Below are positions 8,392-16,832 of a stretch of 39,183 nucleotides of DNA, piece by piece (the first letter of the stretch is position 1; every line of letters begins with the position of its first letter). The position numbers and the translations under genes were made by a program. The notes below the pieces were generated by a model, which saw only the letters and a list, made by a program, of their open reading frames with translations, had not been told where the DNA came from and did not search any database. The DNA is from Chlorobiota bacterium (GTDB taxonomy: Bacteria > Bacteroidota > Chlorobiia > Chlorobiales > Chlorobiaceae). The DNA lies in the NCBI GenBank assembly GCA_016866305.1, contig VGMX01000019.1:1-39183 (forward strand), in the 5' to 3' direction.

Positions 8392-9840
8392 ATGGATCCA
8401 AAACCAATGACGACCAAGGAGCGCCTTGCCATACCGCGCCAGGCAATGCCGGCGCAGGACCCGAAAGAGCGCATTCACAACTTCAGAGAGGTCAATCTCG
8501 GCTATACCCCCGAACTTGCGCAGCAGGAGGCCATGCGGTGCATCCAGTGCAAGGATCCGGTCTGTATCAAGGGGTGCCCGGTGAACATCAAGATCGACAG
8601 GTTCATCAAGCTTGTTGCCGAAGGCAACTTTCTCGGAGCGGCAAAAAAAATCAAGGAGGACAACGTGCTGCCGGCAATCTGCGGCAGGGTCTGCCCGCAG
8701 GAAGACCAGTGCGAAAAGGTATGTGTCCTGACGAAAAAGTACACGCCTGTCGCAATCGGCAATCTGGAACGCTTTGTTGCCGACTACGAGCGGGAGCAGG
8801 GAAAGATCGAACTGCCGGACGTAAAACCGGCGTCCGGAAAAAAGGTTGCCGTTATCGGAAGCGGGCCTGCAGGACTGAGCTGTGCGAACGACCTTGCCCG
8901 TCTCGGCCATTCAGTCACGGTTTTTGAAGCACTGCACGAACTGGGCGGCGTCCTCATGTACGGCATTCCGGAATTCCGGCTTCCCAAGGATATCGTGAAA
9001 ACCGAAATCGAAGGTATGAAGAAGCTCGGCGTGAAATTCGTCACCAATACCGTTGTCGGCCGTTCCGTCACCATTGACGAGCTTATGGGGGAGGAGCATT
9101 TCGACGCGATTTTTATCGGGGTCGGTGCAGGGCTGCCCTGGTTCATGGGAATTCCCGGAGAAAACCTGCTCGGAGTCTATTCGGCAAACGAGTTCCTTAC
9201 CAGGGTCAACCTGATGAAAGCATACGATTTTCCCCGGTCCGATACCCCTGTATTTGACTGCCGGGGAAAGAACGTCGCGGTATTCGGAGGCGGCAATACG
9301 GCCATGGACGCGGTGCGTACCGCCAAACGGCTCGGCGCTGAACATGCCTATATCGTTTACCGGCGCTCGGAAGCAGAAATGCCGGCACGCGCAGAAGAGA
9401 TCCACAACGCAAAGGAGGAGGGCATCGAGTTTCTGCTCCTGATGAATCCGGTGGAGTTCACCGGCAACGAAGAGCAGTGGCTGACCGGGGTTAAATGCAT
9501 CCGCATGGAACTCGGCGAACCCGATGAATCAGGACGCCGCAAGCCGGTTCCGGTGAAAGGCTCGGAGTTCCTACTCCCTGTAGACATGGCGGTCATTTCA
9601 ATCGGCAACGGCTCCAATCCCCTGATCAGGCAGACCACCCCGGACATCGAGGTCAGCAAGCGGGATACCATCGTTGTAGACATCAATACCATGGCGACAT
9701 CGAAAGAAGCTGTCTACGCCGGAGGAGACATCGTTACCGGAGGGGCAACCGTCATTCTCGCCATGGGCGCAGGACGCACTGCCGCAAGGGCCATCCACGA
9801 AAAGCTCACAGGCACCGCTCCGAATTTTAACGAATGGTAA
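8392..9840 (+). CDS. nfnB: NfnB-like subunit (glutamate synthase small-subunit family, NADPH-dependent)
   Basis: A 482-residue flavoprotein of the GltD/NfnB/SudA family. The N-terminal Cys-rich domain (MRCIQCKDPVCIKGCPV and ICGRVCPQEDQCEKVCV) binds two [4Fe-4S] clusters. The FAD-binding site is VAVIGSGPAGLSCANDLARL near residue 150, and the NADPH-binding site is NVAVFGGGNTAMDAVRTAKRLG near residue 292. The C-terminal FAD motif is VYAGGDIVTGGATVILAMGAGR. No GltB-like large subunit is nearby and nfnA lies directly upstream, so Nfn is favoured over glutamate synthase. The ribosome site AAGGAAG precedes the ATG by about 5 bases. The 112-base gap to nfnA shows no clear terminator. Confidence 0.88.
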   Translation: MDPKPMTTKERLAIPRQAMPAQDPKERIHNFREVNLGYTPELAQQEAMRCIQCKDPVCIKGCPVNIKIDRFIKLVAEGNFLGAAKKIKEDNVLPAICGRVCPQEDQCEKVCVLTKKYTPVAIGNLERFVADYEREQGKIELPDVKPASGKKVAVIGSGPAGLSCANDLARLGHSVTVFEALHELGGVLMYGIPEFRLPKDIVKTEIEGMKKLGVKFVTNTVVGRSVTIDELMGEEHFDAIFIGVGAGLPWFMGIPGENLLGVYSANEFLTRVNLMKAYDFPRSDTPVFDCRGKNVAVFGGGNTAMDAVRTAKRLGAEHAYIVYRRSEAEMPARAEEIHNAKEEGIEFLLLMNPVEFTGNEEQWLTGVKCIRMELGEPDESGRRKPVPVKGSEFLLPVDMAVISIGNGSNPLIRQTTPDIEVSKRDTIVVDINTMATSKEAVYAGGDIVTGGATVILAMGAGRTAARAIHEKLTGTAPNFNEW

Positions 9841-9858
9841 AGGATTCCTGAACGAACA

Positions 9859-9883
9859 GCGGGCCGGCATTCTGCCTGCCCGC
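9859..9883 (+). other. Hairpin between nfnB and nikR
   Basis: GCGGGC and GCCCGC form a six-pair outer stem, and inner GCA/TGC can extend it. There is no T tract, so it is not a standard Rho-independent terminator. It may mark the end of the nfn transcript or be chance. Confidence 0.3.
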
Positions 9884-9915
9884 ATCAGGCAAAAGCACCA
9901 AAGCAGACAGCAAGA

Positions 9916-10320
9916 ATGGGCGCATTATACCGTTTCGGCGTATCTCTCGAAAAAGAACTGATCGACGCTTTCGACCGTCACATCGAAGAACAGCACTACA
10001 ATAACCGCTCGGAAGCATTGCGCGATCTCATTCGCGAAGAACTGCTGAAAAAAAAGTGGCTGGCAGGAGGAACGGTTGCCGGCGCGATCGTCATGACTTA
10101 CGACCATCACAAGCGCGAACTGGTCAACCAGCTGATAGACATCCAGCACGATTTTCAGGACATCATCATATCAACCCAGCATGTCCATCTCGACCATCAC
10201 CACTGCCTTGAAATTATAGCAATCAGGGGAAACGCACCCGATGTCCAAAAACTTGCCGCCATCCTGAAAGCAAAGATCGGGGTAATCCATCTCAGTCTCA
10301 GCATTTCCGCCGCCGGTTAA
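9916..10320 (+). CDS. nikR: NikR nickel-responsive transcriptional regulator
   Basis: A 134-residue ribbon-helix-helix repressor. The N-terminal DNA-binding part is RFGVSLEKELIDAFDRHI, with NNRSEALRDLIREEL as the helix pair. The C-terminal ACT-like domain carries the square-planar nickel ligands: the His pair in MTYDHHKRELV, then QHVHLDHHHCLEI, corresponding to His76, His87, His89 and Cys95 of the E. coli protein. Length matches the family. With nickel bound it should repress uptake genes. It sits directly upstream of a NikR-type palindrome and the nickel ECF transporter, so self-contained local control of 10411-13804 is the obvious reading. No similar palindrome was seen in front of nikR itself. 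Confidence 0.93.
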   Translation: MGALYRFGVSLEKELIDAFDRHIEEQHYNNRSEALRDLIREELLKKKWLAGGTVAGAIVMTYDHHKRELVNQLIDIQHDFQDIIISTQHVHLDHHHCLEIIAIRGNAPDVQKLAAILKAKIGVIHLSLSISAAG

Positions 10321-10339
10321 CAATTGTTGTTGGTTAATC

Positions 10340-10366
10340 GTAACACAATACGTAATTTTGTGCTAC
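10340..10366 (+). promoter_or_regulatory. Probable NikR operator
   Basis: Inverted repeat GTAACACAA, nine-base spacer, TTGTGCTAC: 8 of 9 positions are symmetric over 27 bp. Spacing and dyad size fit NikR sites, which are long palindromes with GTAACAC-like or GTATGA-like half sites depending on lineage. It lies 44 bases upstream of the outer-membrane gene and just after nikR. Confidence 0.75.
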
Positions 10367-10410
10367 AGTCGAATTGCATCAACAACGTTTAACCCGACCG
10401 GAGGATCTTC

Positions 10411-11206
10411 ATGAAACGGATTCCGCTTGTTTTAACCTCCCTGTTCCTTGCGTCCGCACCTGCATTTGCCGCCCATCCGCTCATCACCGACGATACCGGT
10501 ACCCAGGGAAAGGGGAAATTCCAGATAGAATGGAACAACGAATTCGCATGGAACAACAGTGATGCAGGAGGCTTAACAACAGAAGAAACAGGTGGCGAAA
10601 GCGCCGTTGCCATTTCCTATGGCATAACCGAGCATGTCGACCTGGTCGCAGCACTGCCGTTCCAATGGTATGCAATGGAAGAAAACGGCGTAAGTGTCGG
10701 TGAAGAGAGCGGCATCGGAGATATGAGCATCGAACTGAAATGGAGAGTTCTTGAACAGGAAGATGAGGGATTCAGCCTTGCCATAAAGCCCGGCATTTCA
10801 ATCCCGTCCGGAGATGAAAAGCAGGGATTCGGCAGTGGAGCGGTATCCCCCGGCGTCACGTTCATAGCAACCAAAGAGGGCGATTTCGGGGCATTGCACT
10901 GCAATGTCGGCTATACCCGCAACAACTATAGCGACAAGGATGCCGACGCAGCGACAAGAGACGATATCTGGCACGCTTCGGCAGCAACCGAAATCAACAT
11001 GTCTGACAACCTGCGTGCGGTTGGTTGCCAATATCGGTATCGAAACCAATGAGGAGCATTCGGAAGATACTCATCCTGTATTTCTCATCGGCGGCATGAT
11101 CTGGGGGGTCTCGGAAAATTTCGATCTCGACCTGGGCCTGAAATGCGGACTGAACGATGCTGAAACCGATACCGCTCTGCTGGCAGGAGTTGCGGCAAGA
11201 TTCTGA
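10411..11206 (+). pseudogene. NikR-linked outer-membrane protein (MetA-phenol-degradation/transporter-like barrel), frameshifted by a GGTT duplication
   Basis: The frame from the ATG at 10411 (ribosome site GGAGG) begins with a clear signal peptide, MKRIPLVLTSLFLASAPAFA, then barrel-like strands, and stops early at 11052 after 213 residues. At 11019-11026 the bases GGTT occur twice in tandem. Removing one copy joins the frame to sequence ending VAARF at 11206, giving a 263-residue protein with a terminal aromatic residue as in real barrels. The restored protein resembles small outer-membrane proteins annotated as putative transporters or MetA-pathway proteins. Its place between the NikR palindrome and nikMQO suggests a nickel channel, which is inference. 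As read, the last 70 or so residues are lost and replaced by an eight-residue tail. It may be a pseudogene, slippage-based switching, or an assembly error. Confidence 0.8.
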
Positions 11207-11288
11207 GAATCCGGATCAGCATGTACAGACAGGGCTCTGAGTACCAGTACATCAGAAAAAGTCCTTAAACCATAAGGGAGAAAAAACC

Positions 11289-12326
11289 ATGCACATGTCA
11301 GACGCGCTGCTTTCACCGGCAGTCGGAGGAACTTTCTGGGCCATAAGCAGCGGCATGATTGCCTGGTCGGTAAAAAGAACCGCCATGGACCAGGACGGAA
11401 GAAAAACCGCACTCATGGGAGTACTCGGCGCGTTCGTCTTTGCGGCACAGATGATCAACTTCACCATACCCGGCACCGGATCGAGCGGCCATCTGGGCGG
11501 GGGGCTCCTCCTGACGATATTGCTCGGCCCCTGGCGTGCTTTTATCTCCCTCGCTTCGGTTCTGGTCATCCAGTCTCTCTTTTTTGCTGACGGAGGAGTG
11601 CTGGCCCTCGGCTGCAATATTTTCAATCTCGCCTTTTTCCCTGCGTTCGTCGCCTATCCGTTCCTCTACCGGACCATTGCAGGAAACCCGCTCTCTTCCG
11701 GACGCCTGGGACCGGCAAGTGTTATTGCTGCAACTGCAGGGCTGCTCATGGGTGCGTGCTCGGTTGTGATCCAGACAACCGCATCGGGCATCAGCGCGCT
11801 GCCGTTCGGCACCTTCCTGCTCTTCATGCTCCCGATCCATCTGGCTATCGGCATCGTCGAAGGGCTGGTAACCTGGGCCGTCGTTGTTTTCGTGGTAAAA
11901 ACAGAGCCATCGATCCTCGACATGCAGCAGGAATCGGGAAAGAACCGTTCTCTGGTTCCTGCCGTTTTCATCGCTGTCGCGCTGCTGACCGGCGGAGTCT
12001 TCTCCTGGTTCGCATCGTCATATCCCGACGGCCTTGAATGGTCGATGGCGAAAACCTCGGGACTGGAGGAGCTGGAAGGCCATGATGAACCTGTTCTCAG
12101 CGCGCTCTCATCAATACAGAAAAAGCTTGCGTTTCTGCCGGATTACGGGTTCCGGCCCTCTTCGGAAACAGCCGGCTCTCAGGAAATATCTGCAACTGAA
12201 AACCCGGTTAACCCCGGCACGTCGGTATCCGGCATCGCCGGCAGCATGATGGTGCTGATCCTTGCCGGTGCAGCAGGCATGCTTACCCGGTCCAGAGTGT
12301 ACAGAACGGAAAACGCCGGTGAGTGA
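11289..12326 (+). CDS. nikMN: Nickel/cobalt ECF transporter substrate-binding component, NikM-NikN (CbiM-CbiN) fusion
   Basis: A 345-residue membrane protein. The N-terminus MHMSDALLSP carries the His at position 2 that, with the free amino end, binds the metal in CbiM/NikM. It is followed by about six hydrophobic helices with GTGSSGHLGGG and a stretch around NIFNLAFFPAF. The C-terminal part contains the PDGLE motif (SSYPDGLEWS) near residue 240 and a final membrane segment, IAGSMMVLILAGAAGML, the CbiN/NikN-like piece fused to the M domain. With NikQ and NikO it forms an energy-coupling-factor importer. Nickel rather than cobalt is inferred from the adjacent nikR and palindrome. A strong ribosome site, AAGGGAG, precedes the ATG. 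Confidence 0.9.
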   Translation: MHMSDALLSPAVGGTFWAISSGMIAWSVKRTAMDQDGRKTALMGVLGAFVFAAQMINFTIPGTGSSGHLGGGLLLTILLGPWRAFISLASVLVIQSLFFADGGVLALGCNIFNLAFFPAFVAYPFLYRTIAGNPLSSGRLGPASVIAATAGLLMGACSVVIQTTASGISALPFGTFLLFMLPIHLAIGIVEGLVTWAVVVFVVKTEPSILDMQQESGKNRSLVPAVFIAVALLTGGVFSWFASSYPDGLEWSMAKTSGLEELEGHDEPVLSALSSIQKKLAFLPDYGFRPSSETAGSQEISATENPVNPGTSVSGIAGSMMVLILAGAAGMLTRSRVYRTENAGE

Positions 12327-13065
12327 GGGGAGCGTGCAGCAGAACCCGGCAGAACGCTCTCTGCCGGCTGGAGACCGGGCGGCACTGGCAATCCTCGTAC
12401 TCTTCACCCTGTTCGTAGTCGCTGTGCCGGGGAACAACCTGCCGGCCGTCATTGCATACGGAGCGTTTCCGCTGTTCGTGATCACATCGGCAAGGATCCC
12501 CCTGCGACTGATCATGAAACGTCTTCTTGTGCTTTCGCCGTTTGTACTGTTCATGGCGGCAGGTAATCTTTATTTTGACCGGCAGCCTGTTTTCAAAACC
12601 GGATACGTCCTTGTAACCGGCGGACTGGTTTCAGCGGGAGTTATTGCCGCGAAATCCTTTGTAACGCTCTCGGCCTTGCTGCTCTTCTCCCATTCGGTTC
12701 CGTTTCACCGTTTTGGCAATGCCTTGCGGGCTTACGGCGTACCGGAAATGTTTGCAACTCAGCTGCAGCTGGTTTACCGCTACAGCTTCCTGCTGGGTGA
12801 TGAAGCCCGTTCGCTGCAGAAGGCGCGCGACCTGCGATCATTCTCAGGCAAAGGAAAGGATATCCGCACCACAGCCCAACTGATCGGCTCGCTCCTCGTG
12901 AGGAGCACCTCACGTGCTGAAAGGATCTTCATGGCCATGAGCGCACGCGGGTTCGGCAGCAGCTTTCCCGTACGGCAAAAGGAACCGTTCACGGCGCGTG
13001 ACGGCATACTGGTTGCCGTGGCGATACTTGGGTTCTGTGCTGTCCGGATCATGTTCATCCCCTAA
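12319..13065 (+). CDS. nikQ: Nickel ECF transporter transmembrane component NikQ (CbiQ family)
   Basis: A 248-residue T component of the nickel importer. It has hydrophobic helices (ALAILVLFTLFVVAVPG, AYGAFPLFVI, LSPFVLFMAAG, AGVIAAKSFVTLSALLLFS) and the family cytoplasmic loop with the coupling motif near residues 195-215 (STSRAERIFMAMSARGF, the A-R-G box that contacts the ATPase). The GTG at 12319 is chosen because it overlaps the nikMN stop, suggesting translational coupling; a GTG at 12334 is possible, and an in-frame ATG at 12262 lies inside nikMN and looks unlikely. The nikO gene follows after 19 bases. Confidence 0.85.
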   Translation: MSEGSVQQNPAERSLPAGDRAALAILVLFTLFVVAVPGNNLPAVIAYGAFPLFVITSARIPLRLIMKRLLVLSPFVLFMAAGNLYFDRQPVFKTGYVLVTGGLVSAGVIAAKSFVTLSALLLFSHSVPFHRFGNALRAYGVPEMFATQLQLVYRYSFLLGDEARSLQKARDLRSFSGKGKDIRTTAQLIGSLLVRSTSRAERIFMAMSARGFGSSFPVRQKEPFTARDGILVAVAILGFCAVRIMFIP

Positions 13066-13084
13066 ACCCACAAGAAGGAACATC

Positions 13085-13804
13085 GTGATCACCGTAGAAC
13101 GGCTTTCATTTGCCTATCCTGACGGAACACAGGCCCTCCGGAATATCTCGCTCAGCATCCGGAACGGTGAATCGGCAGGCATCATCGGGGCGAACGGTGC
13201 GGGAAAATCGACGCTGGTCAATCACTTGAACGGGTGGCTCCGCCCCCAGAGCGGAACCGTGAAGGTCGAAGGCTCCCGATCCACCGGGAAAAACCAGGAA
13301 AACCTTCGCCGGATGGTCGGTCTGGTATTCCAGAACCCTGACGATCAGCTTTTTATGACCAGGCTGTTTGACGACATCATGTTCGGGCCGGGCAACCTCG
13401 GTTTGCCAAGACAGGAAAGCGAAGCGGAAGCGGAACGGCTGCTCAGGGATTTCGGCTTGTGGGAACTGCGCGGCAAACCGCCTTCGAAGCTTTCGCAGGG
13501 CCAGAAACGGTTCGCGGCTTTCGCCGCCGTGCTGGTCATGCGCCCGTGTGTGCTGGTCATGGATGAACCGACATCCGATCTCGATCCCCGCAACAGGAAG
13601 AAGCTTGCCTCCCTGGTCAACTCGCTTGCATCGACCAGAATCACGGTATCCCACGATCTCGATTTTATCTGGGACACCTGCAGCAGGGTGTTCATCATGA
13701 ACAGCGGCCGGATCAGCGCACAGGGAGAGGCAAGAGCCCTCCTCTCCAATCGCGAACTGCTCGAGGAAAACGCACTTGAACTTCCTCTCCGGCTGCAGCG
13801 GTGA
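13085..13804 (+). CDS. nikO: Nickel ECF transporter ATPase NikO (CbiO family)
   Basis: A 239-residue ABC ATPase that powers the NikMN-NikQ importer. Walker A is GANGAGKST, the Q-loop region is VGLVFQNPDDQLF, and the signature is LSQGQKRFAAFAAVL (LSQGQ rather than LSGGQ, common in ECF ATPases). Walker B is VLVMDEPTSDLDPR, and the switch histidine is in TVSHDLDF. The start is GTG at 13085, about 5 bases after the ribosome site AGAAGGA; the frame is open farther upstream but lacks family sequence there. It ends the nickel operon and converges on the NYN gene with a 20-base gap. Confidence 0.92.
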   Translation: MITVERLSFAYPDGTQALRNISLSIRNGESAGIIGANGAGKSTLVNHLNGWLRPQSGTVKVEGSRSTGKNQENLRRMVGLVFQNPDDQLFMTRLFDDIMFGPGNLGLPRQESEAEAERLLRDFGLWELRGKPPSKLSQGQKRFAAFAAVLVMRPCVLVMDEPTSDLDPRNRKKLASLVNSLASTRITVSHDLDFIWDTCSRVFIMNSGRISAQGEARALLSNRELLEENALELPLRLQR

Positions 13805-13824
13805 AACCGGAAGAGACGGCATGA

Positions 13825-14652
13825 TCAGGAGCGGGTTTTCACCCTTCCTGCAAGCTTTTCCGACATGGCAGGGTCCGAGAGCCTGACGGTTACTTCAGGT
13901 ACATCATGCGCGGTATCGACATGAAAAACCGTCACATCGAAACGGTCATCCATTCGGACGATTGCCGCAAGATCGACAATGCGTTCGCTCACACCGAGAA
14001 ATCCCAGCGGCAGCAGACACTTGACACGGTATGGATTGACGAGAAAAATGCCGTAGGGTTTCACGGAAAGCACCGAACCGGTAAAACGCTCCCCCGGCGA
14101 CGGGAGGCTGGTGTGCGCATGCTCCTTGCGTGTGCCGCCGGGGCCGGATTCAGACTGACTGATGAGCTGCTCAAGAGCGGAAAGATCGTGAAAATCGAAA
14201 TCGGAATCACCGTACAGCTCCCTTGAGCTTATCCCTCTGGTTGAATAGACGGAAACGTCTTTTCCCTTCAGCATCAGTGCCCTGAGCAGCGGCATGAAAT
14301 CACTGTCCCCGCTGAACAGGACAAACCGGTCATACAGATGTTCCGTCAGCATGGCCTCAACGGCAAGTTCAATATCCAGATTGCCCTTCATGACCACTTC
14401 CCCGGTTTCCTTGTTGACAATCTTCTTGACGGGCTTCGATACGATCCGGAAACCGTGCGTCAAGAGAACCCGGTTGAATGCGGCCTGCTCTGCGGAAGGA
14501 ATGTCGGGAAGAGGCACATAATAACGCGCCTGCACCACCTGGTAAAGGCTCGTGAAATAGCGCATCAGACGGGAAAAGTCAATATGCCAGCCCAGATGGC
14601 GCTGCGTAAAGAACAGATTGGCGCCATCGATAAAAAGTGCGGCTTTCTGCAT
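13825..14652 (-). CDS. NYN-domain (LabA/DUF88-like) predicted ribonuclease with S1-like C-terminal domain
   Basis: A 275-residue protein. Residues 1 to about 160 form a NYN PIN-like nuclease domain: ALFIDGANLFF (first acidic residue), KGNLDIELAVEAM and VLFSGDSDFMPLLRAL (further acidic residues), with SVYSTRGISSREL near the end. These aspartates would bind the metal that cuts RNA. After a hydrophilic linker, residues of about 195-270 (GERFTGSVLSVKPYGIFLVNPYRVKCLLP) look like an S1/OB RNA-binding fold. NYN proteins of this type are widespread but poorly characterised; RNA processing or decay is the likely field. It stands alone on the minus strand, 90 bases downstream of the AEC transporter gene. 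Confidence 0.78.
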   Translation of the reverse strand: MQKAALFIDGANLFFTQRHLGWHIDFSRLMRYFTSLYQVVQARYYVPLPDIPSAEQAAFNRVLLTHGFRIVSKPVKKIVNKETGEVVMKGNLDIELAVEAMLTEHLYDRFVLFSGDSDFMPLLRALMLKGKDVSVYSTRGISSRELYGDSDFDFHDLSALEQLISQSESGPGGTRKEHAHTSLPSPGERFTGSVLSVKPYGIFLVNPYRVKCLLPLGFLGVSERIVDLAAIVRMDDRFDVTVFHVDTAHDVPEVTVRLSDPAMSEKLAGRVKTRS

Positions 14653-14742
14653 GCTCGATTCTATGTTGCACCCTGCCTTCAGGCTTGTTATCTCATGGGA
14701 AATGCAAACAGCAAAAAGAACACAGGGAAAGCATTAACCATT

Positions 14743-15630
14743 TCAAGCTTCCGCTGAAAGCCAAACTCCTCTTAAAAGAAAACTCCAGAGGGCAAGCGTA
14801 AAAAAAGAAGCCATGATGCCGACAGCGACCATCATCGAGGCGAGAGAGGGGTTGATGCCATGTTCGGCGGCTATGATGCCGGCCGTGATCATGGGAGGCA
14901 TCGCAGCCTCGAAAAGCGTTACCCTGACCGGAAGGCCATGCAGGCCGAAAATGCCGGGATAGAGCAGACAAAGCAACAGTGGAGCCCGCAGCAGCTTGAA
15001 CGAAAGGCCGAGAGCGAGGTTCCGGATGTTACCGGACAGATGCCCTGGATGCAACTGATAACCGACGGAGAGCAGGGCGAGCGGAGCGAGGGTATCCCCC
15101 AGCCTTCCGAGCAGGAGACGGAACCATTCCGGATAGTCGAACGGCATCAGGAGAACCGCTGCAGCCATGGCAAGAAAAGGCGGAAACGTAACGATCCTCT
15201 GCAGTATCTCCCCTGCCGCAGGTTTCCCGTTCGAGTAGACCCCGGCAGTGACGATGCCGAGTGTCGAAAGTACCATAAAGGAGCCGAGTTGATCGACGAG
15301 AATGCCGTGTACCAGTGCCTCCCTTCCGAAGTATGCTTCAATCATGGGCAAACCCACAAAAGAGGTATTTCCGAGGCCCCCGGTAAGAATGAGCGCTCCG
15401 ACGGTCATTCGGGGAAGGTGCAACAACCTGCCGAGCAGCGGGAAAAAGAGAAGCGCAAACACTCCTGCCGAGAGTTTCAGATCGTGCAGATAGAGCAGGG
15501 TAAGCGCGGGCAGGGAGATATGGATAATAAAACCGTTCAGCACCGCAGGGGTTTCCGATGGCAGCCGTTTCAGGCTCTGCAGCAGAACCCCTGCAAGAAA
15601 ACAGACAAAAAGAAGAACAAGGTTCTGCAT
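14743..15630 (-). CDS. AEC-family (auxin efflux carrier type) transporter
   Basis: A 295-residue membrane protein with about ten hydrophobic segments. The first half has MQNLVLLFVCFLAGVLLQ, FIIHISLPALTLLYLHDL and ALILTGGLGNTSFVGLPMIEAYFG; the last is the conserved N-T-x-F-x-G-x-P loop of the AEC family. The second half repeats the pattern with LALLSVGYQL and FEAAMPPMITAGIIAAEHG. Family members export or import organic anions and some auxin-like compounds; the substrate cannot be told here. No obvious functional link to its neighbours. Confidence 0.85.
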   Translation of the reverse strand: MQNLVLLFVCFLAGVLLQSLKRLPSETPAVLNGFIIHISLPALTLLYLHDLKLSAGVFALLFFPLLGRLLHLPRMTVGALILTGGLGNTSFVGLPMIEAYFGREALVHGILVDQLGSFMVLSTLGIVTAGVYSNGKPAAGEILQRIVTFPPFLAMAAAVLLMPFDYPEWFRLLLGRLGDTLAPLALLSVGYQLHPGHLSGNIRNLALGLSFKLLRAPLLLCLLYPGIFGLHGLPVRVTLFEAAMPPMITAGIIAAEHGINPSLASMMVAVGIMASFFTLALWSFLLRGVWLSAEA

Positions 15631-15805
15631 GGCATCAATACAGTTCGCTTGAAAAAACCGCTTATCCCGGAATGATTACCTTCACTCACTTCCGGAGAAC
15701 GAAGCAGCGAGGGAACCTCCTCCTGAACGGCACAAGCGGAGGTTCAAAACGGTTTCGGGCAGGAAAAACAAATCGTATCACCGGCAGACAGGCAGCGCAT
15801 TGCAC

Positions 15806-16816
15806 TTACGGAAACGGACGGAAAAGAATCTGCGAAGCCGCTCCGGCAACTCTCTGTCCAAGGTAACGGGTAAAGGCCGGCGATTCATTCATACTGGGTA
15901 TGGTCCGTACCGTACAGGATGACGATGTCATACGGAGCAACTCCTCTGCACGGTGCAGGGTCTCATTGCCGTCCGCAAAATATCCTGCAGCGAAAAGGGC
16001 GACATTTGTGGCGCCCGACTTGCGAAGCTGCCCGGCAACCTCCTCGAAAGCAGGTTTCGTCCACTCTCCGCCAACAGCATGATTGAGATAGGCGGTCATA
16101 ACCCGGCCATAGGGATGCGTTGCATCCTTACCGATCGCTCCGGTCAGTTGTTCGGCAAAATGAGCGGTTTCCTGCCGGCCGGTACGGAAGCGGGGAGGCT
16201 CTCCCCGGCTGTTGCTGACAAGCGTACCGTGAAAAAGCAGAAGAAGGATATTGGCATTACTTCGAAGCAGCCCGTGCTCGGCGCTTTCGGCAACAATATG
16301 GCCGGTATACAGGTCATACAGCACCGGGTCGTTCCAGAACCGGCTGATCACCTTCACCCGGCTCAGATCGTTCCCCGCGAGATTCTCTGCAAGATAGCCG
16401 CAGAGCTGCCCGCAGGTCAGTTCATTATCGGACGGCGACATGGAAACGAGAATACGGGCATCATAGTGCGAGGTTGCATCGATCACGCCCTCTACAGGCG
16501 GATCGGAAGCGGAAAAAGCCGCATGCACCTCAAAGGAGACCCCGCTGCTCCGGTAGCATGAGTCAAGATAACGCTGCAGGGACTCCGCCTGCTGACGGGT
16601 AATCCGGTTATGGGGCGAGCCGCTTGCGCTTCGACCGATCTTTTTCCGCACGGAAGAGAGGAGGGAAATGCCTGCCCGGAGAATGGAAGGAAGCGCCATG
16701 ACTGTCGAGGCATGTTGCAGCGTTCTGTAACTCACCCGGTAATTTTCACGAAACCCGGTACTTTCCGCCTCTCCGTGGGCGGCAAGAATAACCGCTATTT
16801 TTTTCTGCTTCTGCAT
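15806..16816 (-). CDS. Ferrochelatase-like protein (HemH/CbiX chelatase superfamily)
   Basis: A 336-residue protein. It begins with KKIAVILAAHGEAESTGFRENYRVSYRTL, and the centre has ILLLLFHGTLVSNSRGEPP, where the histidine matches the metal-binding catalytic His of ferrochelatases. HPYGRVMTAYLNHAVGGEWTKPAFEEVAGQL resembles the second half of the chelatase fold (peptide loop W-T-K-P as in ferrochelatase W-L-x-P). A chelatase acting on a tetrapyrrole is likely: protohaem synthesis, or a related metal insertion given the heavy bacteriochlorophyll traffic in this group. It starts 16 bases after the adaptor-protein stop, so the two may be co-transcribed. Confidence 0.72.
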   Translation of the reverse strand: MQKQKKIAVILAAHGEAESTGFRENYRVSYRTLQHASTVMALPSILRAGISLLSSVRKKIGRSASGSPHNRITRQQAESLQRYLDSCYRSSGVSFEVHAAFSASDPPVEGVIDATSHYDARILVSMSPSDNELTCGQLCGYLAENLAGNDLSRVKVISRFWNDPVLYDLYTGHIVAESAEHGLLRSNANILLLLFHGTLVSNSRGEPPRFRTGRQETAHFAEQLTGAIGKDATHPYGRVMTAYLNHAVGGEWTKPAFEEVAGQLRKSGATNVALFAAGYFADGNETLHRAEELLRMTSSSCTVRTIPSMNESPAFTRYLGQRVAGAASQILFRPFP

Positions 16817-16832
16817 GAGGCGCCGGCCTGCT

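Noticed and set aside
8392-9840. Glutamate synthase small subunit (gltD)
   Set aside because: No large subunit is present and an NfnA-like gene lies directly upstream, so Nfn is the better reading.
9859-9883. Rho-independent terminator after nfnB
   Set aside because: The stem is fair but no T run follows, so it is listed only as a hairpin.
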